DNA from: Rhizobium bangladeshense
Lineage (GTDB): Bacteria > Pseudomonadota > Alphaproteobacteria > Rhizobiales > Rhizobiaceae
DNA: 64,000 nucleotides
Assembly: GCF_001662075.1 (NCBI RefSeq)
Contig: NZ_LYPL01000022.1
Span: 16,242-80,241, forward strand
Direction of reading: 5' to 3'
Under the pieces are notes generated by a model. The model was not told the origin of the DNA. It saw only the letters and a program-made list of their open reading frames with translations, and did not search any database. Position numbers and translations under genes: made by a program. Shown one piece after another: positions 36,730 to 45,370 of this stretch. Position 1 is the stretch's first letter, and the number at the start of each line of letters is the position of its first letter.

Positions 36730-36963
36730 AGAGGTCTCCAGGCTGAAAAACGTCTCAAAAATTGGCGCAGGCGCGAAGATGACCGCGCGACGGATAGGCC
36801 GCGTGCCGATGCATATCACCCGGATGTGTGCAGCAGTTCCGGGATCGCGAGATGCATGGGCACCAAGTGCCAAACCGCATTGCATGAACCAGGTTCGATG
36901 CGACACGCTTCAGCGCACGGCATGACCGCCGTTTAGCAGGCTTCTGATGGGAAGGCAATAAGG

Positions 36964-36992
36964 ATATAAAGAAGTCTTTATATGTTTATATG
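36964..36992 (-). promoter_or_regulatory. Operator-like palindrome plus tandem repeat upstream of ahcY
   Basis: ATATAAAGA-AG-TCTTTATAT (36964-36983) is a 9-bp perfect inverted repeat. Its right arm belongs to a perfect tandem duplication of TTTATATG (36977-36984 and 36985-36992). The AT-only composition in GC-rich DNA, with no T-run design, argues for protein binding, not termination. A methionine-cycle regulator of the SahR (ArsR-family) kind is a plausible binder; this is inference. The rest of the 280-base ahcY-ptsH gap shows no gene. Confidence 0.6.
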
Positions 36993-37009
36993 AACTCGGC
37001 CTAGTAAGC

Positions 37010-37285
37010 TCACATCTCTTCGCCGAACCGGTTTTGGATCAGCTGGTCCAAGGCCTCCAGCGCTTCCTCGGCCTGGCTGCCGCTTGCCGAAACGACGACG
37101 CTTGAGCCCGGGCTTGCCGCGAGCATCATCAGGCCCATGATCGACGTGCCGCCGACCGTCATTCCGTCCTTGGAGACGGTGATGGCGGCATCGAAGGTCT
37201 CGACCATCTGAACGAATTTGGCTGAGGCGCGTGCGTGAAGGCCGCGCTTGTTGATGATGAGGAGTTCCCGGGAAAGCGATGTCAT
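37010..37285 (-). CDS. ptsH: HPr phosphocarrier protein
   Basis: HPr relays phosphate from Enzyme I in the phosphotransferase system. The 91-residue protein has the phosphorylatable histidine H17 in NKRGLHARAS. It also has a serine at S48 (GTSIMGLMML), matching the Ser-46 site modified by HPr kinase. No sugar permease is nearby, so this is a regulatory PTS. It follows the EIIA gene by nine bases and ends the chvI-chvG-hprK-ptsM-ptsH run. Confidence 0.95.
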   Translation of the reverse strand: MTSLSRELLIINKRGLHARASAKFVQMVETFDAAITVSKDGMTVGGTSIMGLMMLAASPGSSVVVSASGSQAEEALEALDQLIQNRFGEEM

Positions 37286-37294
37286 GAAGCGCCG

Positions 37295-37696
37295 TTATTT
37301 TCCGCTGAGCACACGGCTCGCGACATTGATATATTTCCGCCCGGCTTCGGAAGCCTCGACCAGCGCCTTCTCCATGTTGTTCTCGCCGCGCACCCCGGCG
37401 AGCTTGATCAGCATCGGCAGGTTGACGCCGGCGATGACTTCGGTATGGCCGCTGCTCATGACCGATATGGCGAGATTGGACGGCGTGCCGCCGAACATGT
37501 CGGTCAGGATGACGACGCCATGGCCATCATCGGCGCCGGAAACGGCTTGCAGAATGTCCTGCCGCCTCTGGTCCATGTCGTCTTCGGGGCCAATACAGAC
37601 CGTCTCGATGAATTTCTGAGGACCGACGACGTGCTCGACAGCATGACGAAACTCTTCAGCCAGCTTGCCATGAGTGACAAGCACAAGTCCGATCAT
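37295..37696 (-). CDS. ptsM: PTS system EIIA component, mannose family
   Basis: This 133-residue stand-alone EIIA of the mannose family has its phosphorylation histidine at H9 (GLVLVTHGKLAEEF) and the domain signature LTDMFGGTPSNLA. No EIIB, EIIC or EIID is present in the window, so it probably acts as a regulatory phospho-acceptor. The ATG at 37696 is used, as homology starts at MIGLVLVTHG. It lies between hprK (150-base gap) and ptsH. Confidence 0.92.
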   Translation of the reverse strand: MIGLVLVTHGKLAEEFRHAVEHVVGPQKFIETVCIGPEDDMDQRRQDILQAVSGADDGHGVVILTDMFGGTPSNLAISVMSSGHTEVIAGVNLPMLIKLAGVRGENNMEKALVEASEAGRKYINVASRVLSGK

Positions 37697-37846
37697 GATA
37701 TTACTGCTCCCATATATGCAAACGATGGCTGAGATATCGCAATGCAGCAATTACGTCCACCGGTGGGGGCACATCTTGGCGATGAAAAGCCGAAGTGCAA
37801 GATAAAAATGCAAACATATAAGGCAGATTGATCAATCTGGAAGCCT

Positions 37847-38296
37847 TCAATCGCCGATATCAGACGCTTTCGCCATCAGGACCGCCAGCGGTGACGGCAC
37901 GCCTGTGAGCAACCGCAACGCGGGAAGCGAAAAACCGGCGGCAAGGCTGACGATTTCGCCCTCGGGGGGGACACGGTTTTCACCGGAAGCACTGCCCGGA
38001 AGTACGGCATAATGCATGGCCGCCCGAGGGATATGGTCCAGCCGGACGACGCCGGTGCCGCGCAGTTCGATCAGCCCGGCGATCGACGGCGGGCAGGTGG
38101 CGATCACCGAGCCTGCCTCTCCTGACAGCAACACCTGATCGTCGGCAACCAGCGCCGTGAAGAGACCGAGCCGGCGGGCCTCTGTCATGCAGGTAAAGGC
38201 CAGCATCGATTTGCCCCAGCCGGAGGGCCCGCTGAACAGGAGCCCCGTCCTGCCCACGACGATCGCCGTCGCATGGATGTTGGGAGCCTCGCTCAT
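37847..38296 (-). CDS. hprK: HPr kinase/phosphorylase, short alphaproteobacterial form
   Basis: HprK phosphorylates and dephosphorylates HPr on its regulatory serine. At 149 residues it is about half the Bacillus enzyme: it keeps the catalytic core with Walker A GPSGWGKS (23-30), the aspartates in VADDQV and LIELRGTGVV. It lacks the N-terminal domain and the long C-terminal tail. This truncated form is usual in alphaproteobacteria. Its ATG overlaps the chvG stop by four bases, tying PTS control to ChvG/ChvI. Confidence 0.92.
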   Translation of the reverse strand: MSEAPNIHATAIVVGRTGLLFSGPSGWGKSMLAFTCMTEARRLGLFTALVADDQVLLSGEAGSVIATCPPSIAGLIELRGTGVVRLDHIPRAAMHYAVLPGSASGENRVPPEGEIVSLAAGFSLPALRLLTGVPSPLAVLMAKASDIGD

Positions 38297-40083
38297 GCTG
38301 CGGCATCGAGGGGCAGGGCGAGGATGAAGCGCGCGCCGAGTATGCGCCCGCTCTCGCCCTCAGTGATGTTTTCCGCCCGCAGCGAACCGCCATGGGCTTC
38401 GGCGATCTGCCGGCTGATCGAAAGGCCAAGGCCGGAATTCTGGCCAAAACCTTCCGATTCCGGGCGATCCGTATAGAAGCGCTCGAAGATGCGGTCGATA
38501 TTCTCCGCCTGGATGCCGGGACCGTTGTCCTCGATGGTGGTGACGCAGCGCGACCGTGTGCGCACCAGTCGCACGGTGATCTTGCCGCCCTCCTCAGGCA
38601 CGAAGGATCGGGCATTTTCGATCAGGTTCGTTATGATCTGGCCGATGCGCAGGTCGTGGCCGTTGACGACGAAGCGCGTCTTGATGTTCGGCTTGCGCTC
38701 GATCGCATATTCGATCTCCACCTTCTTCTTGCTGCCCCTGATCTGGCGGGACACTTCGATCAGGTCGCGCAGCAGCACTTCCATGTCGACGGAGCCGGCG
38801 TCGACCCGCGCGAGTTCGGCATCGAGACGCGAGGCATCGGAAATATCGCTGATCAGGCGGTCGAGACGGCGCACGTCGTGCTGGATGACATCCAGCAGAC
38901 GTTTCTTGGAATCCTCGGATTTGGCGAGCGGCAGCGTTTCGACGGCGCTGCGCAACGAGGTGAGCGGGTTCTTGAGTTCGTGGCTGACATCGGCCGCAAA
39001 GCTCTCGATCGCATCGATGCGGTCGTAAAGCGCCGTCGTCATCTCGCGCAGAGCGATGGAAAGATTGCCGATTTCATCCTGGCGGGCGGAGAAGTCAGGG
39101 ATCTCCTCGCGTGTTTTGGCACCGCGGCGCACACGGATGGCCGCTGCCGAAAGACGGCGCAGCGGATTGGCGATGGTCGACGACAGCACCAGCGAAAGCA
39201 GCACGTTGACAAGCGTCGCCACGCCGAAGACCCGCATGATGGCAAGCCGTTCGGCATGCACGATATTGTCGATGTCGCCGGCCTGCGTCGACAAGAGCAG
39301 CACGCCGAGCACGGCGCGGAAGCGCTGGATCGGCACGGCGACGGAAACGATGAGTTCGCCCTTCTCCGTGGTGCGCACCACCGCGCCGCGCACTCCGGTC
39401 AGCGCGTTCATCACTTCGGGATAGATCGAACCGTCGCCGCCCGGTGCTTCCTTATAGAGCGGCAGATTGCCGGGCTGCAGCGCCTTGTTGAACAGGGTCA
39501 CAAACCAATCGCTCCAGGTCTGCTTCTCTTCCTCGACCGGCGGCAGGTCGAAGCGCAGCACCTGGCCACGCGAATAAAGGTGACGCGAATCGAGCAGCAG
39601 ATTGGCGTCGGCATCGAAGATGCGGGCGCGCGTGCGTGTCGGGGAGATCAGCCGGCGCAGGACGGGGGCGACCTTCTCCGGATCGATCGGAAACTCCAGG
39701 TCCTCGTCATTCGGCACCGGGGTGATGCTCTGGCCGGCCTGCAGCTCGAGCAGCTTCTGCGGATCGATGGTGATCGAATTCGTATCGACCGATGCGGAGG
39801 CCGAAACGGCGCCGGCGATGATCTCGCCCTGGGTCAACAGGCTTTCGGCGCGGGCGTCGATCAATCCCTCGCGAAACTGATTGAGGTAGAGGATGCCGCC
39901 GACGAGCACCAGCAGTGCGACGAGATTGAAGAAGACGATGCGCCGCGTCAGGCTCGAAAAGACGGCATTGCCGAAGATGCGGCGAATCAGCGTGAAGGGA
40001 TGCGACCAACGGCGGCCTCGGACGCGACGGGTGCTCACGCCCTCCGCATCGTCCAGATCCCTTTCCTGCACCAATTGTGCCAA
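38293..40083 (-). CDS. chvG: Sensor histidine kinase ChvG (ExoS, BvrS)
   Basis: ChvG is the membrane sensor that responds to acid and envelope stress and governs exopolysaccharide, motility and symbiosis or virulence in rhizobia and relatives. The 596-residue protein has membrane helices near 49-67 and 283-305, separated by a periplasmic domain of about 215 residues. A HAMP domain follows, then the H-box VSHELKNPLTSL with H368, and an ATP domain (LIENARSFVP, DNGPGI, GLGLSI). ExoR, its periplasmic inhibitor, is not in this window. Confidence 0.95.
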   Translation of the reverse strand: MAQLVQERDLDDAEGVSTRRVRGRRWSHPFTLIRRIFGNAVFSSLTRRIVFFNLVALLVLVGGILYLNQFREGLIDARAESLLTQGEIIAGAVSASASVDTNSITIDPQKLLELQAGQSITPVPNDEDLEFPIDPEKVAPVLRRLISPTRTRARIFDADANLLLDSRHLYSRGQVLRFDLPPVEEEKQTWSDWFVTLFNKALQPGNLPLYKEAPGGDGSIYPEVMNALTGVRGAVVRTTEKGELIVSVAVPIQRFRAVLGVLLLSTQAGDIDNIVHAERLAIMRVFGVATLVNVLLSLVLSSTIANPLRRLSAAAIRVRRGAKTREEIPDFSARQDEIGNLSIALREMTTALYDRIDAIESFAADVSHELKNPLTSLRSAVETLPLAKSEDSKKRLLDVIQHDVRRLDRLISDISDASRLDAELARVDAGSVDMEVLLRDLIEVSRQIRGSKKKVEIEYAIERKPNIKTRFVVNGHDLRIGQIITNLIENARSFVPEEGGKITVRLVRTRSRCVTTIEDNGPGIQAENIDRIFERFYTDRPESEGFGQNSGLGLSISRQIAEAHGGSLRAENITEGESGRILGARFILALPLDAAA

Positions 40084-40160
40084 TGACAGGCCCTTTCGAA
40101 GGGCGGGGCCGGATAACCGGCCCGCAACCCTAATTATGTCTCGCGCTGCGCCGTCGAGGC

Positions 40161-40916
40161 TCAGGCTGCTTCGCGGAACCGGTATCCCACTCCGTAGAGC
40201 GTTTCAATCATATCAAAATCGGTATCGACCATCTTGAATTTCTTACGCAGCCGCTTGATGTGGCTGTCGATCGTCCGATCGTCGACATAAACCTGTTCGT
40301 CATAGGCGGCGTCCATCAGCGCGTCGCGGCTCTTGACGACGCCCGGACGCTGCGCCAGCGAATGCAGGATCAGGAACTCGGTCACCGTCAGCGTCACTGC
40401 TTCGCCCTTCCAGGTGCAGGTATGGCGCTCCTGGTCCATGACCAGCTGGCCACGCTCGAGCGAACGGGCCTGCTGCACGGCCCCGGCCTTCGGCGTGCCG
40501 CTCGGGCTCGTGCCGCCGGCGGCCGCGGCTTCGCGGCTCGAAGCGCGACGCAGGACGGCCCGCACGCGCTCCACCAGCAGGCGCTGCGAGAAAGGTTTGG
40601 TGATGAAATCGTCGGCGCCCATCTTCAGGCCGAACAGCTCGTCGATCTCCTCATCCTTGGAGGTGAGGAAGATGACCGGGATATCCGATTTCTGCCGCAG
40701 GCGGCGCAACAGTTCCATGCCGTCCATGCGCGGCATCTTGATATCGAAGATCGCCAGCTGCGGCGGTCGCGCCAGAAGGCCATCGAGTGCCGAGGCACCG
40801 TCCGTATAGGTCTCGACCTTATATCCTTCGGCCTCCAGTGCGATCGACACCGAGGTGAGGATGTTGCGGTCGTCGTCAACGAGCGCGATTGTCGGCATGG
40901 TGTTGGTCTCCGTCAT
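40161..40916 (-). CDS. chvI: Response regulator ChvI (BvrR)
   Basis: ChvI is the OmpR-type partner of ChvG. The receiver domain (about 9-125) has acidic pocket DDD at 14-16, phospho-acceptor D58 (FDIKMPRMDG) and KPF; the winged-helix domain ends DTDFDMIETLYGVGYRF. I use the ATG at 40916 (251 residues, GGGAG upstream); the ATG at 40898, also with GGAG, is an alternative and closer to relatives. It is 77 bases upstream of chvG and divergent from pckA. Confidence 0.96.
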   Translation of the reverse strand: MTETNTMPTIALVDDDRNILTSVSIALEAEGYKVETYTDGASALDGLLARPPQLAIFDIKMPRMDGMELLRRLRQKSDIPVIFLTSKDEEIDELFGLKMGADDFITKPFSQRLLVERVRAVLRRASSREAAAAGGTSPSGTPKAGAVQQARSLERGQLVMDQERHTCTWKGEAVTLTVTEFLILHSLAQRPGVVKSRDALMDAAYDEQVYVDDRTIDSHIKRLRKKFKMVDTDFDMIETLYGVGYRFREAA

Positions 40917-41236
40917 CAGTGCGCAATCTCCCGGATTTTCGTCGTCCCCAGGCGGTCTCAGTGACCGGATGCGCTTATGGAGGATAAAGGTGGAACAAAT
41001 TGTGGCAAAGATAAAGGGAGGATTGTCGTTAAATTTCCTCACAATCTTACGTGGCGCGACAAACTGTTGCAACGCGACCTCTTCAAACGATTTAAAATAC
41101 CATCAAGAAATTTAAATCGATTAATTGTTTGATATTACTGAACTTTCTCAATTTTAGTCTCTTGTGTTTTAAAATTTCTACCCTTATTTTCGCATTCAGT
41201 TTTAACGGCAACGCGCCTGAACGAAGGGAAGTAGCC
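40917..41236. promoter_or_regulatory. chvI-pckA divergent regulatory region
   Basis: This 320-base gene-free spacer separates two divergent genes and is AT-rich, most of all at 41085-41205. It contains a 9-bp inverted repeat, CGATTTAAA (41088-41096) with TTTAAATCG (41111-41119). Both promoters must lie here. The pckA open frame extends back to 41129, but that part encodes unconserved hydrophobic sequence and is probably leader. Confidence 0.6.
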
Positions 41237-42847
41237 ATGGAAAAGTTCGGAGTTCATAACCCGGCAACGGAGCTTGCAACGGTTGGATTGGGCGGCGCAG
41301 CCAGCGTTCGCTATAACTTTTCCGCCGCAGCGCTCTATGAAGAATCCATCCGCCGGGGTGAAGCCGAACTGACCGCTCAGGGCGCGCTCAGAGCTCTCAC
41401 CGGTCAGCATACGGGCCGCTCGCCGCGCGACAAGTTCGTCGTTCGTGACGCCAATACCGATGGCCAGATCTGGTGGGACAACAACAAGCCGCTCTCGTCG
41501 GAGCATTTCGCCCTGCTGCGCGACGATATGCTGGCCCATGCCGCCGGCAAGGACCTTTTCGTCCAGGATCTCGTCGGCGGCGCCGAGGAAGGCCATGCCC
41601 TGCCGACCCGCGTCGTCACCGAATTCGCCTGGCATTCGCTGTTCATCCGCAATCTTTTGATCCGCCCGGAGGCGGCGGCGCTCGCCACCTTCGTGCCGAA
41701 GCTGACGATCATCGACCTGCCGAGCTTCAAGGCCGACCCGGCCCGCCACGGCTGCCGCACGGAAACGGTGATCGCCTGCGATCTCACCAACGGCCTCGTT
41801 CTCATCGGCGGCACGTCCTATGCCGGCGAAATGAAGAAGTCGGTCTTCACCGTGCTCAACTATCTGCTGCCGGCCAAGGGTGTGATGCCGATGCACTGCT
41901 CGGCCAATGTCGGCCCCGATGGCGATGCGGCCGTCTTCTTCGGCCTTTCCGGCACGGGCAAGACGACGCTTTCGGCCGATCCGGCGCGCACGCTGATCGG
42001 CGACGATGAGCACGGTTGGAGTGAGAACGGCATCTTCAACTTCGAAGGTGGCTGCTACGCCAAGACCATCCGTCTGTCGGCCGAGGCCGAGCCGGAAATC
42101 TATGCGACGACCCAGCGCTTCGGTACCGTGCTCGAAAATGTCGTGCTGAACGATCGCCGCGAGCCCGATTTCGACGACGGGTCGCTGACCGAAAACACCC
42201 GCTGCGCCTATCCGATGCATTTCATCCCGAACGCCTCGGCAACCGGCCGGGCCGGGCATCCGAAGACGATCATCATGCTGACCGCCGATGCCTTCGGCGT
42301 CATGCCGCCGATCGCCCGGTTGACGCCGGATCAGGCGATGTACCACTTCCTCTCCGGTTACACCGCCAAGGTGGCCGGCACCGAAAAGGGCGTCGTCGAG
42401 CCGGAAGCGACCTTCTCGACCTGCTTCGGCGCCCCCTTCATGCCGCGGCATCCGGCCGAATACGGCAACCTTCTCAAGGATCTGATCGGCCGCCACGGCG
42501 TCGAATGCTGGCTTGTCAATACCGGCTGGACCGGCGGCGCTTACGGCACCGGCAAGCGCATGCCGATCAAGGCGACGCGCGCGCTGCTCGCCGCCGCACT
42601 CAGCGGCAAACTCGGCCAGGTCGAATTCCGCACGGATGCGAATTTCGGCTTCGCCGTGCCGGTATCCGTCGACGGTGTCGACGGCGGCATTCTCGATCCG
42701 CGCTCAACCTGGGCCGACAAGCCGGCCTATGACGCGCAGGCCGAAAAGCTGGTTTCGATGTTCATCGCCAACTTCGCCAAGTTCGAGAATCACGTCGACG
42801 GCGGCGTCCGCGATGCGGCACCCGGCGTCAAGGTCGCTGCCGAATAA
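41237..42847 (+). CDS. pckA: Phosphoenolpyruvate carboxykinase (ATP)
   Basis: PckA converts oxaloacetate to PEP, the entry to gluconeogenesis that rhizobia need on dicarboxylates. The 536-residue protein has GLSGTGKTTLSAD (kinase loop), DDEHGW (metal site), NFEGGCYAKTI and the arginine signature TGRSPRDKF. The ATG at 41237 follows GAAGGGAAG and matches the family start (MEKFGVHNP). It sits beside chvI-chvG-hprK-PTS, as in Brucella and Agrobacterium, suggesting shared carbon control. It ends in a strong terminator. Confidence 0.98.
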   Translation: MEKFGVHNPATELATVGLGGAASVRYNFSAAALYEESIRRGEAELTAQGALRALTGQHTGRSPRDKFVVRDANTDGQIWWDNNKPLSSEHFALLRDDMLAHAAGKDLFVQDLVGGAEEGHALPTRVVTEFAWHSLFIRNLLIRPEAAALATFVPKLTIIDLPSFKADPARHGCRTETVIACDLTNGLVLIGGTSYAGEMKKSVFTVLNYLLPAKGVMPMHCSANVGPDGDAAVFFGLSGTGKTTLSADPARTLIGDDEHGWSENGIFNFEGGCYAKTIRLSAEAEPEIYATTQRFGTVLENVVLNDRREPDFDDGSLTENTRCAYPMHFIPNASATGRAGHPKTIIMLTADAFGVMPPIARLTPDQAMYHFLSGYTAKVAGTEKGVVEPEATFSTCFGAPFMPRHPAEYGNLLKDLIGRHGVECWLVNTGWTGGAYGTGKRMPIKATRALLAAALSGKLGQVEFRTDANFGFAVPVSVDGVDGGILDPRSTWADKPAYDAQAEKLVSMFIANFAKFENHVDGGVRDAAPGVKVAAE

Positions 42848-42880
42848 GCCGTACAGAAGAACAGATCTCTGACTCACGTG

Positions 42881-42912
42881 AAACCCGGCATCGCAGGATT
42901 GCCGGGTTTTTC
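42881..42912 (+). terminator. Intrinsic terminator after pckA
   Basis: A 10-bp stem (AAACCCGGCA with TGCCGGGTTT, loop 9) runs into further T residues 33 bases beyond the pckA stop. Confidence 0.88.
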
Positions 42913-42963
42913 GATTGATGGCCGATATTTTCAACCGGCTGCCGATATGAGATAGAACGCCGC

Positions 42964-43401
42964 ATGGCCAGCGACGCGCTCTACATCGACGACAGGATCA
43001 CCATCTCAGGATGGGAGCTGACGGAACAGTTCGTTCTGGCAGGCGGCCCCGGCGGTCAGAACGTCAACAAGGTTTCGACCGCGGTCCAGCTGTTTTTCAA
43101 CGTCGCGAATTCGCCCTCCCTCAATGACCGCGTCAAGGCCAATGCGATCAGGCTTGCCGGCCGGCGCCTGTCGAAGGATGGCGTGCTGATGATCGAGGCA
43201 AGCCGCTTTCGCAGCCAGGATCGCAACCGTGAGGATGCGCGCGAACGGCTGAAGGAACTAATTCTGGAGGCCGCCAAGCCGCCGCCGCCGCCGCGCAAGA
43301 AGACCAAGCCGACCAAGGGTTCGGTCGAGCGCCGTCTGAAGGAAAAATCCGGCCGCTCGGAAGTCAAGAAAATGCGCGGCCGCCCCGGTGGCGGCGACTG
43401 A
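42964..43401 (+). CDS. arfB: Peptidyl-tRNA hydrolase ArfB, ribosome rescue factor
   Basis: ArfB (YaeJ) enters stalled ribosomes lacking a stop codon and hydrolyses the peptidyl-tRNA. The 145-residue protein has the catalytic GGQ at 30-32 within AGGPGGQNVNK. Its C-terminal tail is rich in lysine, arginine and proline (PPPPPRKK near 106) and would bind the mRNA channel, as expected for this family and unlike full release factors. It ends one base before the alkB ATG. Confidence 0.93.
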   Translation: MASDALYIDDRITISGWELTEQFVLAGGPGGQNVNKVSTAVQLFFNVANSPSLNDRVKANAIRLAGRRLSKDGVLMIEASRFRSQDRNREDARERLKELILEAAKPPPPPRKKTKPTKGSVERRLKEKSGRSEVKKMRGRPGGGD

Positions 43402-43402
43402 C

Positions 43403-44014
43403 ATGCCCGAACTGTCGAACGGTGTCCGCCATCTGCCTGAATATCTCGACCGGTCGCGTCAGGAAGCGCTGGTCGAGGTGGTCCGTGCCGTGGTCGCCGA
43501 GGCGCCGCTTTTCGTGCCCGTCATGCCAGGCACCGGCAAGCCGATGTCGGTGCGCATGACCAATTGCGGGCCGCTCGGCTGGGTGACGGACAAGGAACGC
43601 GGCTATCGCTATCAGCCGACGCATCCTGTCACCGGGAGGCCCTGGCCAGCCATACCGCAGCCATTGCTCGATATCTGGAATGACGTGTCGGGTTATGAAA
43701 AACCGCCGGAAGCCTGCCTCGTCAATTTCTATTCCGACGACGCACGCATGGGCCTGCATCAGGATAAGGACGAACGCAATCTGCAGGCGCCTGTCGTCTC
43801 GATCTCGCTCGGCAATAGCTGCCTCTTTCGCGTCGGCGGTTTGAGCCGCAACGATCGCACGCTATCTTTCAAACTGTCGAGTGGTGATCTGGTCGTATTG
43901 GCCGGCGAGGGAAGGCTGTGTTTCCACGGCGTCGACCGGATTCATTCGGCAACATCGACGCTGTTGAAGAATGGCGGCCGCATCAATCTGACGCTGCGCC
44001 GCGTCAATCCCTGA
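43403..44014 (+). CDS. alkB: Alpha-ketoglutarate-dependent DNA/RNA dioxygenase AlkB
   Basis: AlkB reverses alkylation of N1-adenine and N3-cytosine by oxidative demethylation. The 203-residue protein carries the iron ligands H119 and D121 (HQDKDE) and H175 (FHGVDRI), plus the ketoglutarate-binding arginines near the end (RINLTLRR). The ATG at 43403 directly follows the arfB stop; a few in-frame codons upstream overlap arfB and are ignored. It converges on coaA with only 23 bases between. Confidence 0.93.
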   Translation: MPELSNGVRHLPEYLDRSRQEALVEVVRAVVAEAPLFVPVMPGTGKPMSVRMTNCGPLGWVTDKERGYRYQPTHPVTGRPWPAIPQPLLDIWNDVSGYEKPPEACLVNFYSDDARMGLHQDKDERNLQAPVVSISLGNSCLFRVGGLSRNDRTLSFKLSSGDLVVLAGEGRLCFHGVDRIHSATSTLLKNGGRINLTLRRVNP

Positions 44015-44037
44015 GACCGATACTCGAAGATCGCCTG

Positions 44038-45033
44038 CTACAATTTTCGCAGCGCCACCTGTTCGATCAGGTGATCCTTGCCCTTTTTGAGGATGAGATC
44101 GGCGCGTGGCCGAGTCGGCAGGATGTTCTGGCGCAGGTTCTTCAGGTTGATATTCGTCCACAGATCTGCTGCGATTTCAAGCGCTTCCGCATCGCTGATC
44201 GAGGCATAGCGATGGAAGTAAGAGTTCGGATCGCGGAAGGCGGTCTCCCGCAGCCGCATGAAGCGCGTGACGTACCAGTTATGAATCTGGTCTTCCGCGG
44301 CATCGATATAGATCGAGAAGTCGAAGAAGTCGGACACCATCGGCACGATCTTGCCGTCGGCCGGCAGGTCGCGCGATTGCAGCACGTTGATACCTTCGAA
44401 GATCAGGATGTCGGGCCGGTCGACGATTTTGTATTCGTCCGGCAGCACGTCATAGACGAGATGCGAATAGCAGGGCGCCTGCACGTCCGGCCGGCCGGCT
44501 TTGATCGCCGAGAGGAAGCGCAGGATCGCGGCCGTGTCGTAGCTTTCCGGAAAACCCTTGCGTTGCATCAGCTTTTCCCGCTGCAGCACGGCGTTCGGGT
44601 GCAGGAAGCCGTCGGTGGTGATGAGATCGACCTTCGGGCTGGAGGGCCAGCGCCCCAGCAGCTCCTTGAGGATACGGGCGGTGGTCGATTTTCCCACCGC
44701 GACCGAGCCGGCGATGCCGATGACGAAGGGCGTTTTCGTCACGTCGGAGAGGCTCAGGAAGCGGTTGCGCTGTTCGAACAGCATTTGCGAGGATTCGACA
44801 TGCGCTGACAGCAGCCGCGACAGCGACAGATAGATGCGCCTGACTTCGTCGAGATCGATCGGGTCGCCCATCGAACGCAGCCGATTGACCTCGTCGCTTG
44901 TCAGCGTCAGCGGCGTGTCGGCGCGGAACTTCGCCCATTGTTCGGAAGAGAAGAAGTGGTAGGGCGAATAGGATTCGGACTGGAAGTGATCCAATGTTTC
45001 CGGCACCCCGATGATCTCAGTCGCGATACTCAT
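44038..45033 (-). CDS. coaA: Pantothenate kinase, type I
   Basis: CoaA phosphorylates pantothenate, the controlled first step of coenzyme A synthesis. The 331-residue protein has the P-loop GSVAVGKST at 109-117, TTDGFLHPN and FEGINVLQ, all diagnostic of the prokaryotic type I enzyme. It overlaps hisE by four bases and is the last gene of the his cluster; the hisE-coaA link is common in rhizobia. Confidence 0.97.
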   Translation of the reverse strand: MSIATEIIGVPETLDHFQSESYSPYHFFSSEQWAKFRADTPLTLTSDEVNRLRSMGDPIDLDEVRRIYLSLSRLLSAHVESSQMLFEQRNRFLSLSDVTKTPFVIGIAGSVAVGKSTTARILKELLGRWPSSPKVDLITTDGFLHPNAVLQREKLMQRKGFPESYDTAAILRFLSAIKAGRPDVQAPCYSHLVYDVLPDEYKIVDRPDILIFEGINVLQSRDLPADGKIVPMVSDFFDFSIYIDAAEDQIHNWYVTRFMRLRETAFRDPNSYFHRYASISDAEALEIAADLWTNINLKNLRQNILPTRPRADLILKKGKDHLIEQVALRKL

Positions 45034-45353
45034 GAACTCTGCCGGTTGGCCTTTTCCTTGAGACCGGACTGCGCGGTTCTGCGCTCAAGTTCGGCCATGA
45101 CATTTTCTAACGGTATTTCAGCAATCTTCAATACGACCAATAGGTGATAGAGCACGTCGGCGGCTTCATAGGTCAGATTGTCACGGTCGCCGGTCGCCGC
45201 TGCCATCACGGCTTCGATCGCCTCCTCGCCAAGCTTCTTTGCCGCTTTGGGCTGGCCGCCGGCCACGAGTTTCGCGGTCCAGGACTGCTCCGGCGAGGCC
45301 TTCGATCGCTCTTCAACGATCCTTTCGAGATCGGAAAGGGAAAATCCGCTCAT
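45030..45353 (-). CDS. hisE: Phosphoribosyl-ATP pyrophosphatase
   Basis: HisE hydrolyses phosphoribosyl-ATP to phosphoribosyl-AMP in histidine synthesis. The 107-residue all-helical protein has KKLGEEAIEAVMAA and DNLTYEAADVLYHLLV, the metal-binding acidic motifs. HisI is not fused and not in the window. The ATG at 45353 is used; the open frame runs 15 codons further up without conservation. Confidence 0.96.
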   Translation of the reverse strand: MSGFSLSDLERIVEERSKASPEQSWTAKLVAGGQPKAAKKLGEEAIEAVMAAATGDRDNLTYEAADVLYHLLVVLKIAEIPLENVMAELERRTAQSGLKEKANRQSS

Positions 45354-45370
45354 ATGTCCGCCTTCAAGCC

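Noticed and set aside
36730..36906. N-terminal extension of ahcY by 59 codons
   Set aside because: The extension has no similarity to the very conserved AhcY N-terminus, which starts at the ATG at 36729.
36730..36960. An S-adenosylhomocysteine or SAM riboswitch in the ahcY leader
   Set aside because: I could not find the pseudoknot core of a known class by eye. A covariance-model search (cmscan) would decide; the palindrome at 36964 looks like a protein site instead.
37010..38296. A complete sugar-transporting PTS
   Set aside because: No EIIB, EIIC or EIID gene is present; only HPr, EIIA and HPr kinase occur, so transport is not supported.
41129..41236. A hydrophobic N-terminal extension of pckA resembling a signal peptide
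   Set aside because: PckA is cytoplasmic and the family start is at 41237, with a ribosome site; the extension is AT-rich leader DNA.
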